In this document: piece by piece, positions 30,871 through 43,698 of the stretch
How positions within the stretch are numbered: position 1 is the first letter of the stretch
Layout: every line of letters starts with the position of its first letter
Assembly (NCBI GenBank): GCA_028713225.1
Contig: JAQTOS010000006.1
Span: 1 to 64,000 of the forward strand
Length of the DNA: 64,000 bases
Source: Candidatus Altimarinota bacterium
GTDB taxonomy: Bacteria > Patescibacteriota > Gracilibacteria > BD1-5 > UBA6164
Reading direction: 5' to 3'
Notes under the pieces: generated by a model
The model's input: only the letters and a program-made list of their open reading frames with translations
The model's database searches: none
Told to the model about the DNA's origin: nothing
Made by a program: the position numbers and the translations under genes

Positions 30871-33800
30871 TTATTTTTTAGGTGAATTTGTATAATCGAT
30901 TTTTCCTTGCATCTTTTTAATTAATCCATTTCAATCAAATAGAGTAATTAAAAAATTATTATAATCTAGTTTTCAATTTACTAAAGATATTTTCATTTCT
31001 CAATAAAAAGGATGTTCTAAATTAGCTGAATTCTTATCTTTTTTTATAGTTTCCCATAATAAATCTTTTGATATTAATTCAACTAGTTTAATTTGTTCGG
31101 GACTTCAATTTTTTAATTTTTTAAGATTTGCTATATTTGTATTGCATTCATCTTCTTTTTCTTCCAAATCTTCATCATCTAATTCAATTTTAGATTCTTT
31201 TTCTTCTTTTTTAGGAGATTCTTTATTTAAATCAGAAACTTTCTTTTCTCATTTAAGAATTTTAAAAACATCGTCTTCTACTTTTATTTTTTCTTCTTTT
31301 GTTTTTTCAAATTCAGATTTTCATTTTTCTTCAATAAGAGTTTTATCTATAAATCTAGCTTTATAATTAGCCCATTGTTCATCTAAAAATTTATCATAAT
31401 CTTTTGATTTAGAATAATCTGGATTTCATACAGCATTTGGATTTTGATACATTTCGAATCAAACCGCAGCTTTTAATTTCAAATGAATCGCACTAGCAGA
31501 CTTAGTTTGCATAGCTTTGTCAAATCTATCTCAATATTTATTATGAATTATCGTTTCCATAGTTTTATAATAATACTTGAAAACTTTTTTCATATCATCT
31601 TCGTCTTTGTTTATATTAGCAATTCCTTTAAATCAATTTATATATTGAACTAAAATCATTCTTCAATCATTATTTACGTTAAATGTTTGATCATTTATTC
31701 AAAATCATAATTTATCCAAAGATGGTCATCCTCAAATATCTCATCAAAACATAAATAAAGATGCATTATCATAATCATAAAATCACGCTCATAAAGCTCA
31801 TTTATCTACAGTATATTCACTAGCATCAAAATTATATAATTCGTGTAATTTATCATAATATTTTTTAAAATCAGGGTCTTTATCTTTTTCTAAAAATATT
31901 ATAGGATCTTGATTAATCATTAACTTTTTAGTTAAATCTTCTCCATGTTTTTCGTAAAATACTTTAGCTGCTTTTATTCTATCTGCTTCATTAACATTAT
32001 CATTAATAGAAGTTTCGAAAAGAGATTTATCTTCTTTGCTTACTCACATTTTATCTACTAATTTTCTACATACATTTCTATAAGTTTGTATATCTTCCTT
32101 AGTTTTACAAAAATGCAATGCTGGATAAGGTTTAGTGAAGCTTTTTCAATAAAGCATACTTAATGTAGAATCCCATAAAGATTGAGATAATCAAGTTGAA
32201 GTTATAATATGGGGAATCATGTTATTCAGATGAGCATCTCATCATTTTTTCCAAACTTCCTCCATAGCTCAAAGTCAGTTATTGTGGGCTAATTTAGAAA
32301 ATTCTCAAAGAGAATATTCTATTATTGATTTAGCTGAAAGCATTCATTCTGTTTTAGCTTTTCAATCAGCTAATTCATCTTTTATTCAAGCTCAAATATA
32401 TCAACCAAAATCCTTACCAAATTTAGATCTTCTTTTCTTTATTATTCAATATTTATCTCTTTTTTCATGTGGAATTGGAAGAGATTGTATTTTTAATAAT
32501 TCTTCAAGAAGTAATTCTTCTGTAAAAGGAGTATTATTTTTTTCACATCTATCTTTTATATCATTATACAAAGTATCATTTGGTTTTCCTCCTAAAGATT
32601 TATACCAAATAAAACTTCCTTTATATTTAGCTAAACCTCACCGATAAAGTACTCAATATTTTTTAAGTATTGAAATCATAGCAGCTTCAACTTCATAATC
32701 TTCACTCGCTCAATCCTTAATTACATTTTCTATTCTTGGAATAAATTCTGTAGAATCAAGTCATATCCATTTCCCTACCAAGTCTTCAACCGCTTTTTTC
32801 TCTTCTGATTCTACTTTTGCTTGTAACTGTAATCTAACAGCATCTGGAAGATTTTTTCACAAAGCTAAAGCTAATTTAGCAGACCTTATACTTGATCATT
32901 GTTTTAAATAATCTTCAACCAAAGTAGGAAGCATTTTTAAACCTGTAACAATATCAGCTGTACAATAAAAACTAAATAATTTTTTTCAAATACTATATCA
33001 TCTTTTTGCATCTTTAATTTCATCAGGTTTTCTTTCTTTTCCGTCAAGTACTGGTTTATAGCTTTCTTCTTCACTCTTAAAATCATTTATATGATTATAA
33101 AAATCTTCATATGTTACTCTTTGAGGATAAGATAGAGAAAATGTTTTTTTATTATCTTTTTCTTTTAATTCTCAAGTACAAATACTTACATAATCACTTC
33201 CCCATTCTTCCACTTTTATAGCTTTTCATGCTGAGTTAGCAAAATATTCTAATTTTCTAGCTTTTTCTCACTTTTCTACTTTTTCTATCATTTCACCATC
33301 TTTGAATTCAAATTTTCATTCAAAGGCTTTCATTTTCAAAAAATCTGCTACAAAAGGATCTCTAGCTCATATAAAAGTTCATCTTTTAGCTTCTTTTGAT
33401 TCAAATGCTGTTAAAAAATCACTAAAACTAAGAGTTTCATAAACTCAAGTTTTGTAATCTTTACTTGAAAGAGTTATTTCTCATTTAGCTTCATTTATAG
33501 CAAGTATAGAAAAATGACCATAATCTTTATCTCAAGGTTTTCATACAACAAAAGTAGTTGATCATGGAATTGTAATATCTTTATCAACTCAAGCTGGGTC
33601 TATTGCATCTATTTTTGCTTTTAAATCTGCTTTATTCTCAACTCATTCTTCTTTCTCTACTTGTGGAATTTCTTCCCCAGTTTTTTCATAAGTTCAATCA
33701 TCTTTTTTAGTTTCTCATTTTAGATAATGTTCGTAATCTTCCTCGCTTAAAAAATTTATACTTACATCTTCTTCATTTTGTTTAGCATTTTGAGGAATTT

Positions 33801-35064
33801 GTAAAAAGTTATAAAAATCATCATAAAAAAATATATCTGTTTTATCTGAACTTTTTAGTACTCAATAAGAACTAGTATAATTTGTTAATTTGATAGCTTT
33901 CGATTCTATAGAATGACCTAAATCAACAGCTTCAATTTTTTGAATAATTCTGTGACTTGTTCCATCTGGTTTTTTAGTTTCCAATACTAAAAAGTTTTTA
34001 GCCTTAAGATTTTCTATTCAATTTACTCAATCAAGTGGATTTTGTTTAATATAATCTATAAAAGATTGATTTACATTATCACTATCTCATTTTGGTGACA
34101 ATTTAGACAAAATACTATTTTGATAATTTTCTTTAATAGTTTCATCTTTTAATTTATTGATTTCTTTAGCTGTAATATAAGCAAGAGTTTCTTCTAATTC
34201 AGGAGTAAATTTAATTTCTTCATGATTATCTAAAAATATATTATTTTCATCTAAATCACTTGTTTCTAGTTTTAAATTTTTATAATTTTCCTTATGCTTA
34301 TCAATTATGTCTTGTTTTATTTTTTCAACTTCTGTTTCTTTTTTAAATCAAGTATCTTTTAGTGTTTTTAGTGAAATTTTTGAAATAAAATAATTATACA
34401 AAGATGTTTTTTGTTCATCATTTAAATATGCAAAAAGAATAATTAAATCATCCCTAGATATATGATTAATAGAATTAAAATCCCTTATTAAGTCTGTAAT
34501 TATAATTTTATGTTCATTGTTTTCTATTTCAGAATGAACTCAAAAAACATCTTCTAGTAAAGACGTATTATTTTCTTTATATTCTATTTCAGAAGCCTTT
34601 TTATAAATACCTGATTCTATTAAAAATTTTTCTTGTAATGATTTAAATAAAGAAATATTTCTTAATTTTTCTGTATTTAATAAATTTGCAGATGCTTTAA
34701 ATACATCTTTTTGTTCAGCTGATAAGTCAAAAGTTTTATCAAAAACTAGAGATAAATCATTAATTAATTTATCTTTTTCTATGAAATTTTTTTCTAATTT
34801 TTTTTGAATTAACTCGGATAATTTAGAATCTTTAGTTTTATCATCCAATTCATTAAATTTCTTTCCCAATTCTTCATTTTCTCTCAAAAAATCTTTTCAT
34901 TGTAATCTTAAATGATCTTCAGTTAAATCTTCTAGTTTAGATATATTTTTGTCAACTAAAAAAGAATCTAATTTAGAATCTAGATTTAATGATTCGAATG
35001 TAGTTCAAGATTCTTTATGTGTATTATTTTGTTCTTCATTATCTAAATTTTCTTTTGGTATCAT
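30871..35064 (-). CDS. Giant hypothetical protein, 1397 aa
   Basis: The largest gene here. No signal peptide or convincing membrane helix; acidic, helix-rich N-terminal ~330 residues, a beta-rich middle with HRIIQKIEAVDLG and DKDYGHFSILAINEAKGEIT, a long helical region with repeated K/E blocks, and a C-terminal ~85-residue module (HPFYGEMKISLVNGKLDYNN) repeated in the next gene. Many glycines are TGA. The start MIPKENLDNEEQ has no Shine-Dalgarno. I recognise no family; large proteins of unknown function that stay in conserved pairs with small partners are common in reduced, host-associated bacteria. A role in host interaction is speculation. Confidence 0.7.
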
Positions 35065-35137
35065 AAATCCTAATAAATTTATAAAAATATTTTCTTTATT
35101 TTAACATAAAATTGCTTATTTTGCAAGAAAAAGAAGA

Positions 35138-35163
35138 AAAAAGACTATTAAAATAGCCTTTTT
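35138..35163 (-). terminator. Weak hairpin after peroxiredoxin gene
   Basis: AAAGaCTATT / AATAGcCTTT with T-run, past the stop at 35167. Confidence 0.5.
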
Positions 35164-35166
35164 ATA

Positions 35167-35628
35167 TTATTCTCAAATTTCTCTTAAAACTTTTGTAGCA
35201 TGACCTGTAGCTTTTACATTTCTCCATTCTCTCAGAATTTCACCATTTTTAGCTACTAAAAAAGTAGATCTAATTACTCACATAACTATTTTTCAGTAAT
35301 TATTTTTTTCTCCATAAACTCCTAATTCCTTATGTAAAGATAAATCTGAATCAGAAATAAAAGGAATTTCTAAAGCTAAATTAGTAATAAACTTTTTATG
35401 AGATTCTATTGAATCTTTTGAAACTCAAATTATATCAATTCCAATTTTCTTGAATTCTCACATTAAACAATTGAAATCTTTAGCTTCTAGGCTACAACCT
35501 GGAGTATTATCTTTTGGATAAAAATAAACTATAGTCTTATCAGATTTAAGTATTTCTCAAAATTTCTTAGTTTCAACTGATAAATCACGATTTACTATCA
35601 CGTAAGTATTTTCTAAATTTAATTTCAT
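35167..35628 (-). CDS. bcp: Peroxiredoxin, Bcp/PrxQ type
   Basis: 153 residues, thioredoxin fold. YFYPKDNTPGCSLEAKDFNC contains the peroxidatic Cys (about residue 45) in the P-x-x-x-x-x-C-S/T context; IIGVSKDSIESHKKFI and RSTFLVAKNGEI are typical. It reduces peroxides. The resolving Cys of Bcp proteins five residues later is Lys here; another Cys occurs nine residues after the first, so the resolving chemistry may differ. The start overlaps the stop of the upstream gene by ten bases. Confidence 0.9.
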
Positions 35629-36542
35629 GGATTATTTAAATTAATTTGTAAATTATTTATAATCTTTCTTTTTTCTTCATTGTTTCAAATAATATTTCGC
35701 ACAATATTATCATTAAGACCTGAATAATCTATATTTTTTCTAACTAATTCTTTTATATTTAAATTTACTCAATTTTCAAATAATTTTTTCCTATATGTTT
35801 CTAAAATTTTTATTTGTTTCTCATTTAATCTCTTACTTGAATATTTAGAATTAAATACAAAATCCAAAGCTCATGAAAATCATTTTAAAGCATCATTAAA
35901 TACAAGTGGTGTATGTTGTCATATAAATTCTATTTTTCAATCATTAATGATTATAAAAGGATAAGTAAATGCTATTTCATTAAAATATATGTTTGGATAT
36001 ACTTCAACTTTCCAATAATTTTGAATTACATCACAATAATCCGCATAACTTTCAAAATTTTCAAATAAACTTTCATTTAATCTAGAATATACTATTTTTT
36101 CTTTATATGGATTTACAGTATCATTTCATACATCTAAAAAATAATCTCAAAATTGTATAGCGTTATGTAAATATTCCTTATTATATATTCAATAAATTGG
36201 CTTTATAATTGTTCAATATTTTTTTAATTTTATAATTTTTTCTATTCTTATTTTTGTAAGATTTGTAAATACTTTATTTCTAATTTCTCAACAATATCAT
36301 ATTGGATAAAATTCTGGTTCTTTAATTAATCATTGTTTAGATAAATTGTAATCAATACTGTCTTTATTTAATCAAAATTTTTTGAAATAAATATTATCTA
36401 CAGTAGTTCTTATATTTCAGACTAAGCCAATAATGTCAGGCATTAAATCAGATAAATGTTTTTCACTTATCTCAATTTGTTTCGGATTTTCAAAAATAGC
36501 TCTTCTCGCATTAGCTAATTTTCTAACTTCATGTAATGCCAT
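35619..36542 (-). CDS. Hypothetical protein, 307 aa
   Basis: Soluble, rich in aromatic residues and Asn, with about twenty TGA glycines. Visible stretches include IIGLVGNIRTTVDNIYFKKF, FPIGYCGEIRNKVF-like sequence and LVFNDALKGFSGALDFVF. No family recognised. It is translationally coupled to the peroxiredoxin gene by a ten-base overlap, which hints at a shared stress context, but only by position. It has its own promoter (TTGACA-16-TATAAA at 36603-36576). Confidence 0.6.
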
Positions 36543-36547
36543 AAAAT

Positions 36548-36578
36548 AAAAACAATCTTAGTTTATAAGATTGTTTTT
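36548..36578 (-). terminator. Terminator of secD overlapping the next promoter
   Basis: AAAAACAATCTTA and reverse complement, T-run on the minus side. The -10 box of the next gene (36581-36576) runs into its upstream arm. Transcripts coming from secD would form the hairpin, while those starting near 36569 would lack the upstream arm. Confidence 0.65.
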
Positions 36579-36603
36579 ATAATGAAATAATTATTTTTGT
36601 CAA
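36576..36603 (-). promoter_or_regulatory. Promoter of 36542 gene
   Basis: TTGACA (36603-36598), 16 bases, TATAAA (36581-36576) on the minus strand. Confidence 0.6.
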
Positions 36604-38307
36604 TTATTCTTTATCTTTTAATCAAACAAAAGCTTTGTTAGAAATTCATTTTTTATTTGCAATAAGTATAACAAATATTCTACTTATCCACATTGCTGAG
36701 AATAAACTAACTACAAGACCTATACCAAGCATTAACCCAAATCATTTAATCATATTAATACCAAATATAAATAGGATTATTGCGATGATTATACCTGTTA
36801 TATGAGAATCCCATATAGCTGACCAAGAATGTTCAAAACCTATTTCAACAGCTTTTTTAATTGGAGTTTTTTTTCTAAGTTCTTCTTTTACTCTTTCAAA
36901 GATAAGAACATTTGCATCAATTGCCATACCAATAGTAAGTATAATACCTGCTATTGAAGCTAGAGTTAGAACTGAACCTGACATTTTTACAAGTACAAGT
37001 AACATAGCTGTATATATAAGTAATGCTACTGCAGCTAATACTCAAGACCAAGAATATGTAAATACTAAAAATATAAATATTAATGTAAATCAAATTATTC
37101 AAGCATAAATTAAGTTTTGAAGAGAATTCATACCAAGTTTAGCATCTATAGATTTTTCACTTGTTAAATAAATTGGAGCTGGAATAACTCAAGTATTGAT
37201 ATCATCTGCTAATTTTTTAGCTTCATCTGGAGTATAATTACCTGTAATTACAGCTTTACCATCTCTTATTGGTTCATTTACATTTGGGGCAGTTAACATT
37301 TGTCCTCATACAAATATAGCAATTTGTTTTCCAACTAATCTAGTACTAAGTTCACCAAATATATCAGCTCAAATAGAATTGAAAGTAAGTTCCACCATTG
37401 GTTGAAAAGCTTGATTGTATTGAACTGATGATTTTGTAAAATATCTATCATCCAAACTTCTTCATTTAGCATCTTTAGCGATTATCCATTCAGAAGGAGC
37501 TGATCAAACAGCTAAATAATTGATAGTGTAAATTTTTGTTTTTGCATCTATATTAGAAATTTGAATAGCATAATATGTCTTTTCTCCTGATTTTTGTGAT
37601 ATTTTACCGTCAGATCACATAGCAAATGATGCTGATCAAGTTCATACTATTAATTGATCTACTAATCAAGTTTTAGCATCAATTTTAGATAAATCTATAG
37701 TTTCTTTTAATTTATCTATAGTACCTGACATAGTTCCAGCTTGAACATTTTCATTATCATCTTTATATTTATTTGCAGTAACGAAAAAATTATATTTTGA
37801 TATTTTTAATTCTTCAAGTGCTGATCTAACTATATCTTTTCTAGCTTTATAATCTGCATCAGTTAATTCACTAGTTCTTTTTTCTTTAAATTCAATTTTT
37901 ACTACTTTTCAAATTGCATCTTTAGCTCTTTTGATATTTGCATTATCTTCAGTTGTATCTTTCCCTTTTAATGGAATTTGTACAATTATATGTTTTTCTG
38001 TTCCATAATCAGCTGTAGTTATAACTGAATCACTTATATTTAATGATTCTATTCTTTTATCTACTATAGATTTTAATCATTCTACAATAGAATCTTCTTT
38101 TTGTTTATTATTATCTTTATCTGCTCTTACTTTATCTAAATCTACTTTATAATCTAATTCTACTCAACCTTGTAAATCTAATCAAAGTTTATAAATATTT
38201 CAAGTAAATGGCATAGTTATACCAAAAGAAGCCCATGGTATTGTGTAAAAAAGTGAAAACGCTGCTATAAAAACAATTATCACTAAATTAAAAAATCTTT
38301 TTTCCAT
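36604..38307 (-). CDS. secD: Protein translocase subunit SecD
   Basis: 567 residues, six membrane helices. LGLDLQGGVELDYKVDLDKV is the SecD signature after helix 1; a large periplasmic part contains GKAVITGNYTPDEAKKLADD; the C-terminal block holds LIYAGIIGFTLIFIFLVFTY and GIILTIGMAIDANVLIFERV with the R-x-x-E motif. SecD with SecF uses proton motive force to pull secreted proteins across the membrane. SecF is not adjacent. The two glycines of LQGG are GGT and TGA. The end is extended by a short basic tail. Confidence 0.95.
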
Positions 38308-38388
38308 CCCTGTTTTTTTATTAAAAATTAAGTTATTTTGCTTTCATTATATGAAAACTTCTTTTTTATCAAGTTTTTGTGAGACAAA

Positions 38389-38422
38389 AAATAAAAGTCT
38401 AGAAATTCTAGACTTTTATTTT
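38389..38422 (-). terminator. Terminator of the surface protein operon
   Basis: ATAAAAGTCTAGAA / TTCTAGACTTTTAT hairpin directly after the stop at 38423. Confidence 0.85.
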
Positions 38423-41221
38423 TTAATTTGAGCTAAATCATATGGGTGGATTTATTTGAATTGAAGAATTGTAAATAATTACAACATTATTAGAATTGTT
38501 ATTATTTAATATTTTATTTAAATCCCATCAATCATTAGATCTTCTTACATAATTTAAATCATACATCATAGCTTGATTAAAATCACTTGTACTAGCTCAA
38601 CCAGGAAGTATATATTTTCAAGTACTTCATTTTACAGCTCAACCAATAGTATTTCTAGTAAATAAGCTTCATTTTATAAGAAGTTGTTTACTTAAATCAT
38701 TTGTTCTAGTATCAGTATCTGAACTATATGGAATTCAAGAATCATTTGCACTTATTACTCATCAATCAGAATATATAACTGCACTTATATAAGTTACTCA
38801 TGGTATTATATAAACATTCCCTATATTAATTTTTGAATTATCATCTCTTGTTACAATTATTCCAAATTTAGATTTACTTATATTTTGATCAATTATAAGG
38901 TTTCAATTTTTTATAATTAAAGTCTCAACAGATGATAAATTACTTATTTGACTAAGTTTTTTATCTCAATTAAAATATTCTACTCAATTATTTACTTTTC
39001 ATTCAATTAATCATTTAGTTATAATTGAAGCATTTCTTTTTATAGTAGATCTCATAGTAGATTTAGATAAATCTGAAAAATTTACTATATTGTTTGTAGT
39101 TGTAGCTTTTCAAGTAGTTTGTGAAGTTCAAACTACCTTTATTCAAGAAATTCAAGCTGTTCAAGATAAAAATATTTTATTTAAATCTAATGGATTAATA
39201 GTAGAATTTAAATTGTATTTAATATTTTTTCAATCTAGTACATATGATATTTCTGGATTTATACTAATACTTGGAGCTATATTTACTCAAGCATTAGTTA
39301 TTGCATCTATAGTAAAATTATATTTAAGATTATTTGTAGATGAAACAAGACTAGGTCAAGTTGTAAATTCATGATTAGTAGTATCAGCAAGTTTAAAACT
39401 TGAAGAAAAATCATTTATAGAATAAGTACTTAATGAACTTTTTTGACTAATTGAAAGTAAAGCATTTAATGATGGTCATATCTCTAATTTTTTTGACGCA
39501 TTAGTTATAGATAAATCTCAAGTAAATGGTTTATTAAAAATAATATTTTGTATAAATGATATTTGTTTATGTCCTGATATATCTCAATTAATATTATAAG
39601 TAGGAACTATAGCATTAAATACTAAATTTTTAGAACCTGGAGAATATGATTTAACATTAAAACATATTTTAGAATTATTAAATGTATTATTATAAATATC
39701 TAATCATTCTCAAGAATTATTTATTTGATCTAAATAAAATCAATTTCAAGATATATTTACATCAATGTTTCATAAATTAGCATAAGTATTTCAATAAGAA
39801 TCTGTAATATTTTGACAAAGATTATAATTATCTGAATTATTAGCATATGTTCATCAACTTGTAATTGAATTAATAGCTCAAATTTTTGTATAATCATTAT
39901 TTGCTTTTATAAGTAATCAACTAGCTAAAGCTCAAATATTATTTCAATTGTATTTAAATATAATTTCCATTCAATAATTATCAGAAGGAATTGATGTTGT
40001 AGTAAGACAAGAAGCTTCAGTTCAATCGCTACAAGTAGATGTTTTATCTTTTAACACAAAAGCCAAATTTCAGAAATCTCTATCAGATATTCATTTTGTA
40101 GGAATATTTATTGTAGAAACCCATTTTGTAAATTCATCTTTTTTTATAGTTAAAGTAACTTGATTAACTTTATCCTTTACTCATCAAATTTCTCAAACAA
40201 CTTGATAATATATTCAGGCGATATTAACATTAGAATCAGCAAACATTTTATCTGCTGCCAATCAATTTATTTTCATATTATCTCAAGAAAATACTGATTG
40301 AGAAATTCATGCTAGAGTTCAGTTAAATGATTCTGAGTTTAATTCATTTGTTTTTCAGTCAGAGTATTCAGTTAATGAACAGTTAATATTTACTGGATAA
40401 ACATTAACTTTTGTAGTTGTATAATAATCTTGAGTATAATCCCAAAAATTTAATCAAGTTGTATAACCTGGTCCTCGTGCATTTTTATTAGATGACAAAG
40501 TAAATCATAAATTAGTTCAAGCATATGCTTCAAATGTATTCATACTAGCTGTACTTTTTGTAGTTCAAGTATTTACTCTTTTGAATGATTTTCTTTTTAA
40601 AATTATAGTTTTATTATCAGAAGAAACTGAATAATAAAATTCATTTTGAGATGCATAAACATTATTAGTAAAACTATATATAGTTTGTTTATCTCAATTA
40701 ACATCTAAAATTATTTTATTATTTTGCATATCAATAGAAACATTATCTCAAGAAAAATCATAAGTATTTCATCCATATGTTATTTTTAGTGAAGATCAAT
40801 TTCAATGAGATTTTCAATCTATATTAATAGTATTATCTGTTTTAAGAATAGCTAAATCAGTTTCAATTAATATAGTCTTATAATCAATATCAGATCATGT
40901 AAGATATTCCCAATTTCAATTAGCTGTTATATTACAACTAGTAGGCACAAAATTACATCAATCAATAGAAATATTTGAATTTTTAGAAACTGTAGTATGA
41001 TTAGAATCAGCTATTTCTATCACTCCAGGATTATCTATTTTATAGTCTCTTTTATAATGATGATGTCCTCATAAAGAAAAGTCTGTATGAAGTATTCATC
41101 CAGCAGCAGTACAATCATATCTAAAAGTTGAAGCATTTGTAACATCAACATTAGCATTTGTTATATTTAATATTCAAAAAAAACTAAATAAGAATAATAA
41201 AATGTGTATTTTTGTTTTCAT
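38423..41221 (-). CDS. Large exported surface protein, hypothetical
   Basis: 932 residues with a signal peptide (MKTKIHILLFLFSFFGILNI, cleavage near NANVDV). The mature part is Asn/Ser/Thr/Ile-rich and beta-prone with many N-x-T/S sites and scattered Cys pairs (SCNI, STCSDGTEASCL); a segment LEGKVNNGVEYFNGDKK-like and later INIGNVYIIPG suggest a beta-helix. It is likely anchored to or released from the cell surface. Glycines are largely TGA. It lies 20 bases downstream of a membrane-anchored protein gene, so the two probably form one system, possibly with the prepilin 2.5 kb away. No named family. Confidence 0.65.
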
Positions 41222-41241
41222 AATTTTAAAATAATTAATTA

Positions 41242-42333
41242 TTAATATAATTTAAATTCATAATTTCACTTTTCATCTAATATTTTCATACTAGAAGTTT
41301 TCCAAACTCAATTAGTTTGGTCTAAATTCCAAAAAGGTGGAATATTATATTTATCTAAATCTACTTTAGTTAACCAAGTATTTTTAGGAACATTTACTAA
41401 ATCTATTCAAGGAGCTCTTTCTAAATTTTGAATAATTCCTGTTCAAGTTATTTCTTTGGCTAATTTTAATTCATTTTCTCAAGAATAAGCTTTTATTAAA
41501 GGCATTCATAAAGTACTCATTGAACTTCAAAGTAAAGTTCAATTTTCATCAAATACGTCTAAATTAAGTACACTTAAATCTCAATCAGAAGCTCATATAT
41601 CAAAAAAGTAAATATCGATATTTCCAGAAACAGGACTTCAATCTAAATTAACAAAAGAATTTGCATCTATTTTGTAATCAAATTTTTTAGTCTTGTATGA
41701 AATTTCTTTATTTGAGTCAGTATTTATAATATAGTTAGTTTTTAGTAATTTTGGATTAGTTTCAATAATAGAATCAGATCAATTTCATAAAACTACTTTT
41801 TCATACGAATCTAGATATCATTTTTTAGAAAACCTAAGTCTATGAACAAAATTATTATATAGGTCTTTATTTTGATTAAAATTAATATTTCAATCAACAC
41901 TAATTTTAACTCAAGTTATTTTATTTCATTTTGTATCAGAAATAGATAATTTTAATTTTGTATCTAATTTATCACAAAATTCTTTATTTTCATTATTTTG
42001 ATTTTTACATAAAGAATCTCTATAATTTAGTGAATTTTTATAATCTCATAAAAATGAAGATAAAAAAGATGCTTTTCATAAATCATTTTTTGAAACAAGA
42101 TAATCAATTTTTTTATTTATTTCAGTAGCTCAAGATTCAGTATATAAAATTCAAGCTAATTTATTTATAGAAATAGTATCCAAATAATTAGATACATTAG
42201 TATTTTCTATTATTTTTTTATTTTCATAATTATTAGTTTTTCATCATTTATTCAATAAAAAGAATATAACTATTCAAATAATAACAATTATAATAATAGA
42301 GCCGTAAACAAGTTTTGATTTTTGTTTATCCAT
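41242..42333 (-). CDS. Membrane-anchored extracytoplasmic protein, hypothetical
   Basis: 363 residues. One N-terminal membrane helix (about 8-28, LVYGSIIIIVIIGIVIFFLL), then an outer domain with a helical part (tetratricopeptide-like, WKASFLSSFLGDYKNSLNYR) and a beta part (KLSISDTKGNKITGVKISVD, resembling carboxypeptidase-regulatory-like or Ig domains that bear surface contacts). It heads an operon with the 932-residue surface protein. Function unknown; possibly assembly or anchoring of that protein. A 16-17 bp spaced TTGACA / TAAAAT promoter is seen at 42394-42366. Confidence 0.6.
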
Positions 42334-42424
42334 AAAAAATATAATTTAAAAAATAAATCCCTTGAATTTTAAGATATTAATCGGGTTTTGTCAAGGTTTT
42401 AATATCTAACTAAGAATTATAAAT

Positions 42425-42471
42425 AAAAAAGAATAATGTAAAGAGATTATTCCTTTACATTATTCTTTTTT
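42425..42471 (-). terminator. Terminator of rlmN
   Basis: AAGAATAATGTAAAG / CTTTACATTATTCTT long hairpin with T-run, 14 bases after the stop. Confidence 0.85.
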
Positions 42472-42484
42472 ATTATCTAGTTTT

Positions 42485-43528
42485 TTATTCTTCCTCTTTT
42501 TTGTTTGCAAGTTGTCCACATGCTGCATCAATATCATCTCACATTGTGGCTCTAATAGTAGAAACCACTCATGCTTTTTCAAGAATTTTTTGAAATTTTT
42601 CTATCATAATTCTAGAAGTAGGTTTATATCAATCTGAAGAAACTCATTCCCCTGGATTGTATGGGATGAAATTTACATGAGCCAACTTCCCTTTTAGTAA
42701 TTCTGCTAGTTTATAAGCCATTGATAAATCATCATTTACTCACTGAATCATTATGTATTCATAAAATACTCTTTTATTTGTAACAGCTGTATATTCATCC
42801 AAAGATTTCATAAGCTCAGAAAGAGGATATGTATTATCAACTGGCATTATTTGTTTTCTAACTTCATCATCAGGAGCATGAAGAGAAATTGCAAGTGAGG
42901 TTTGTGGAAAATCAATAGTAAATTTTTTGATTCCTGGAACTATTCAACAAGTAGAAATTGTAACCCTTCTATTTGCTAGATTTAATTTCTTTTGATTTGT
43001 TGCAATATCAATTGATTTTTTTACATTTTCATAGTTAAGCATAGGTTCTCACATTCCCATATAAACAACATTTCTAAGTATTTTTCACTCTTTTGTTAAA
43101 ATATTTACTGCTTCCATAATTTGGTCTAAAATTTCATAAGATTCTAGATTTCTTTTTAAACCAAGTTTTCAAGTAGCACAAAAAGAACAAGCCATAGGAC
43201 AACCAACCTGACAAGAAACACAAAGTGTATTTCTACCAGTTAAATGTCTCATAATAACAGCTTCTACGAAATATCAATCTTTAGTTTTGAAAAGAATTTT
43301 TGTAGTTTGTCAGTTTTCTCATGTAACAATATGATCTATTTCTAGAGAAGAATAAAAAAATTCTTTTTTCAACATTTCTCTAATCGGTTTTGAAATTGTT
43401 GTTATTTCATCAAAATCCACAACATTATTTTTATAGATTGCATTTTCAATTTGCGCGTATCTAAAAGGTTGTTCTTTTATTTCTTTTATAAATTCTTTAA
43501 TTTTATCTTCATCGTGTATTGAATACAT
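42485..43528 (-). CDS. rlmN: 23S rRNA (adenine2503-C2)-methyltransferase RlmN
   Basis: 347-residue radical SAM enzyme that methylates A2503 of 23S rRNA (and A37 of some tRNAs). [18 protein letters not shown] contains the C-x-x-x-C-x-x-C iron-sulfur motif; [17 protein letters not shown] and the C-terminal [15 protein letters not shown] carry the two other conserved Cys regions, including the methyl-carrier Cys. Start [13 protein letters not shown] is slightly shorter than usual. Many glycines are TGA. A REP copy lies 15 bases upstream of the start. Confidence 0.95.
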
Positions 43529-43542
43529 AGTTTTTTAATTAT

Positions 43543-43589
43543 TTGTAGGGAATGAATATTTTCATTCCTATTAAGGAAATTAATTCCTA
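43543..43589. repeat. REP copy near rlmN
   Basis: TAGGGAATGAATATTTTCATTCCTA: same as the family consensus, but both sides of one stem pair changed (C-G to T-A), preserving the hairpin. A degenerate second copy (AAGGAAATTAATTCCTA) follows. Confidence 0.8.
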
Positions 43590-43698
43590 TAAAATTTGAA
43601 GCTTAGAATATAGAAAAACAGCAAAAAGTAAAATTATTTGAAAAAAAAATGCTTTTGCTTATTATTAAATTAAATTTATATAAAAAATAAAAAATTTC

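Noticed and set aside
39090-39374. 94-codon plus-strand ORF inside the surface protein gene
   Set aside because: Antisense shadow of a gene that is continuous over 932 codons in code 25.
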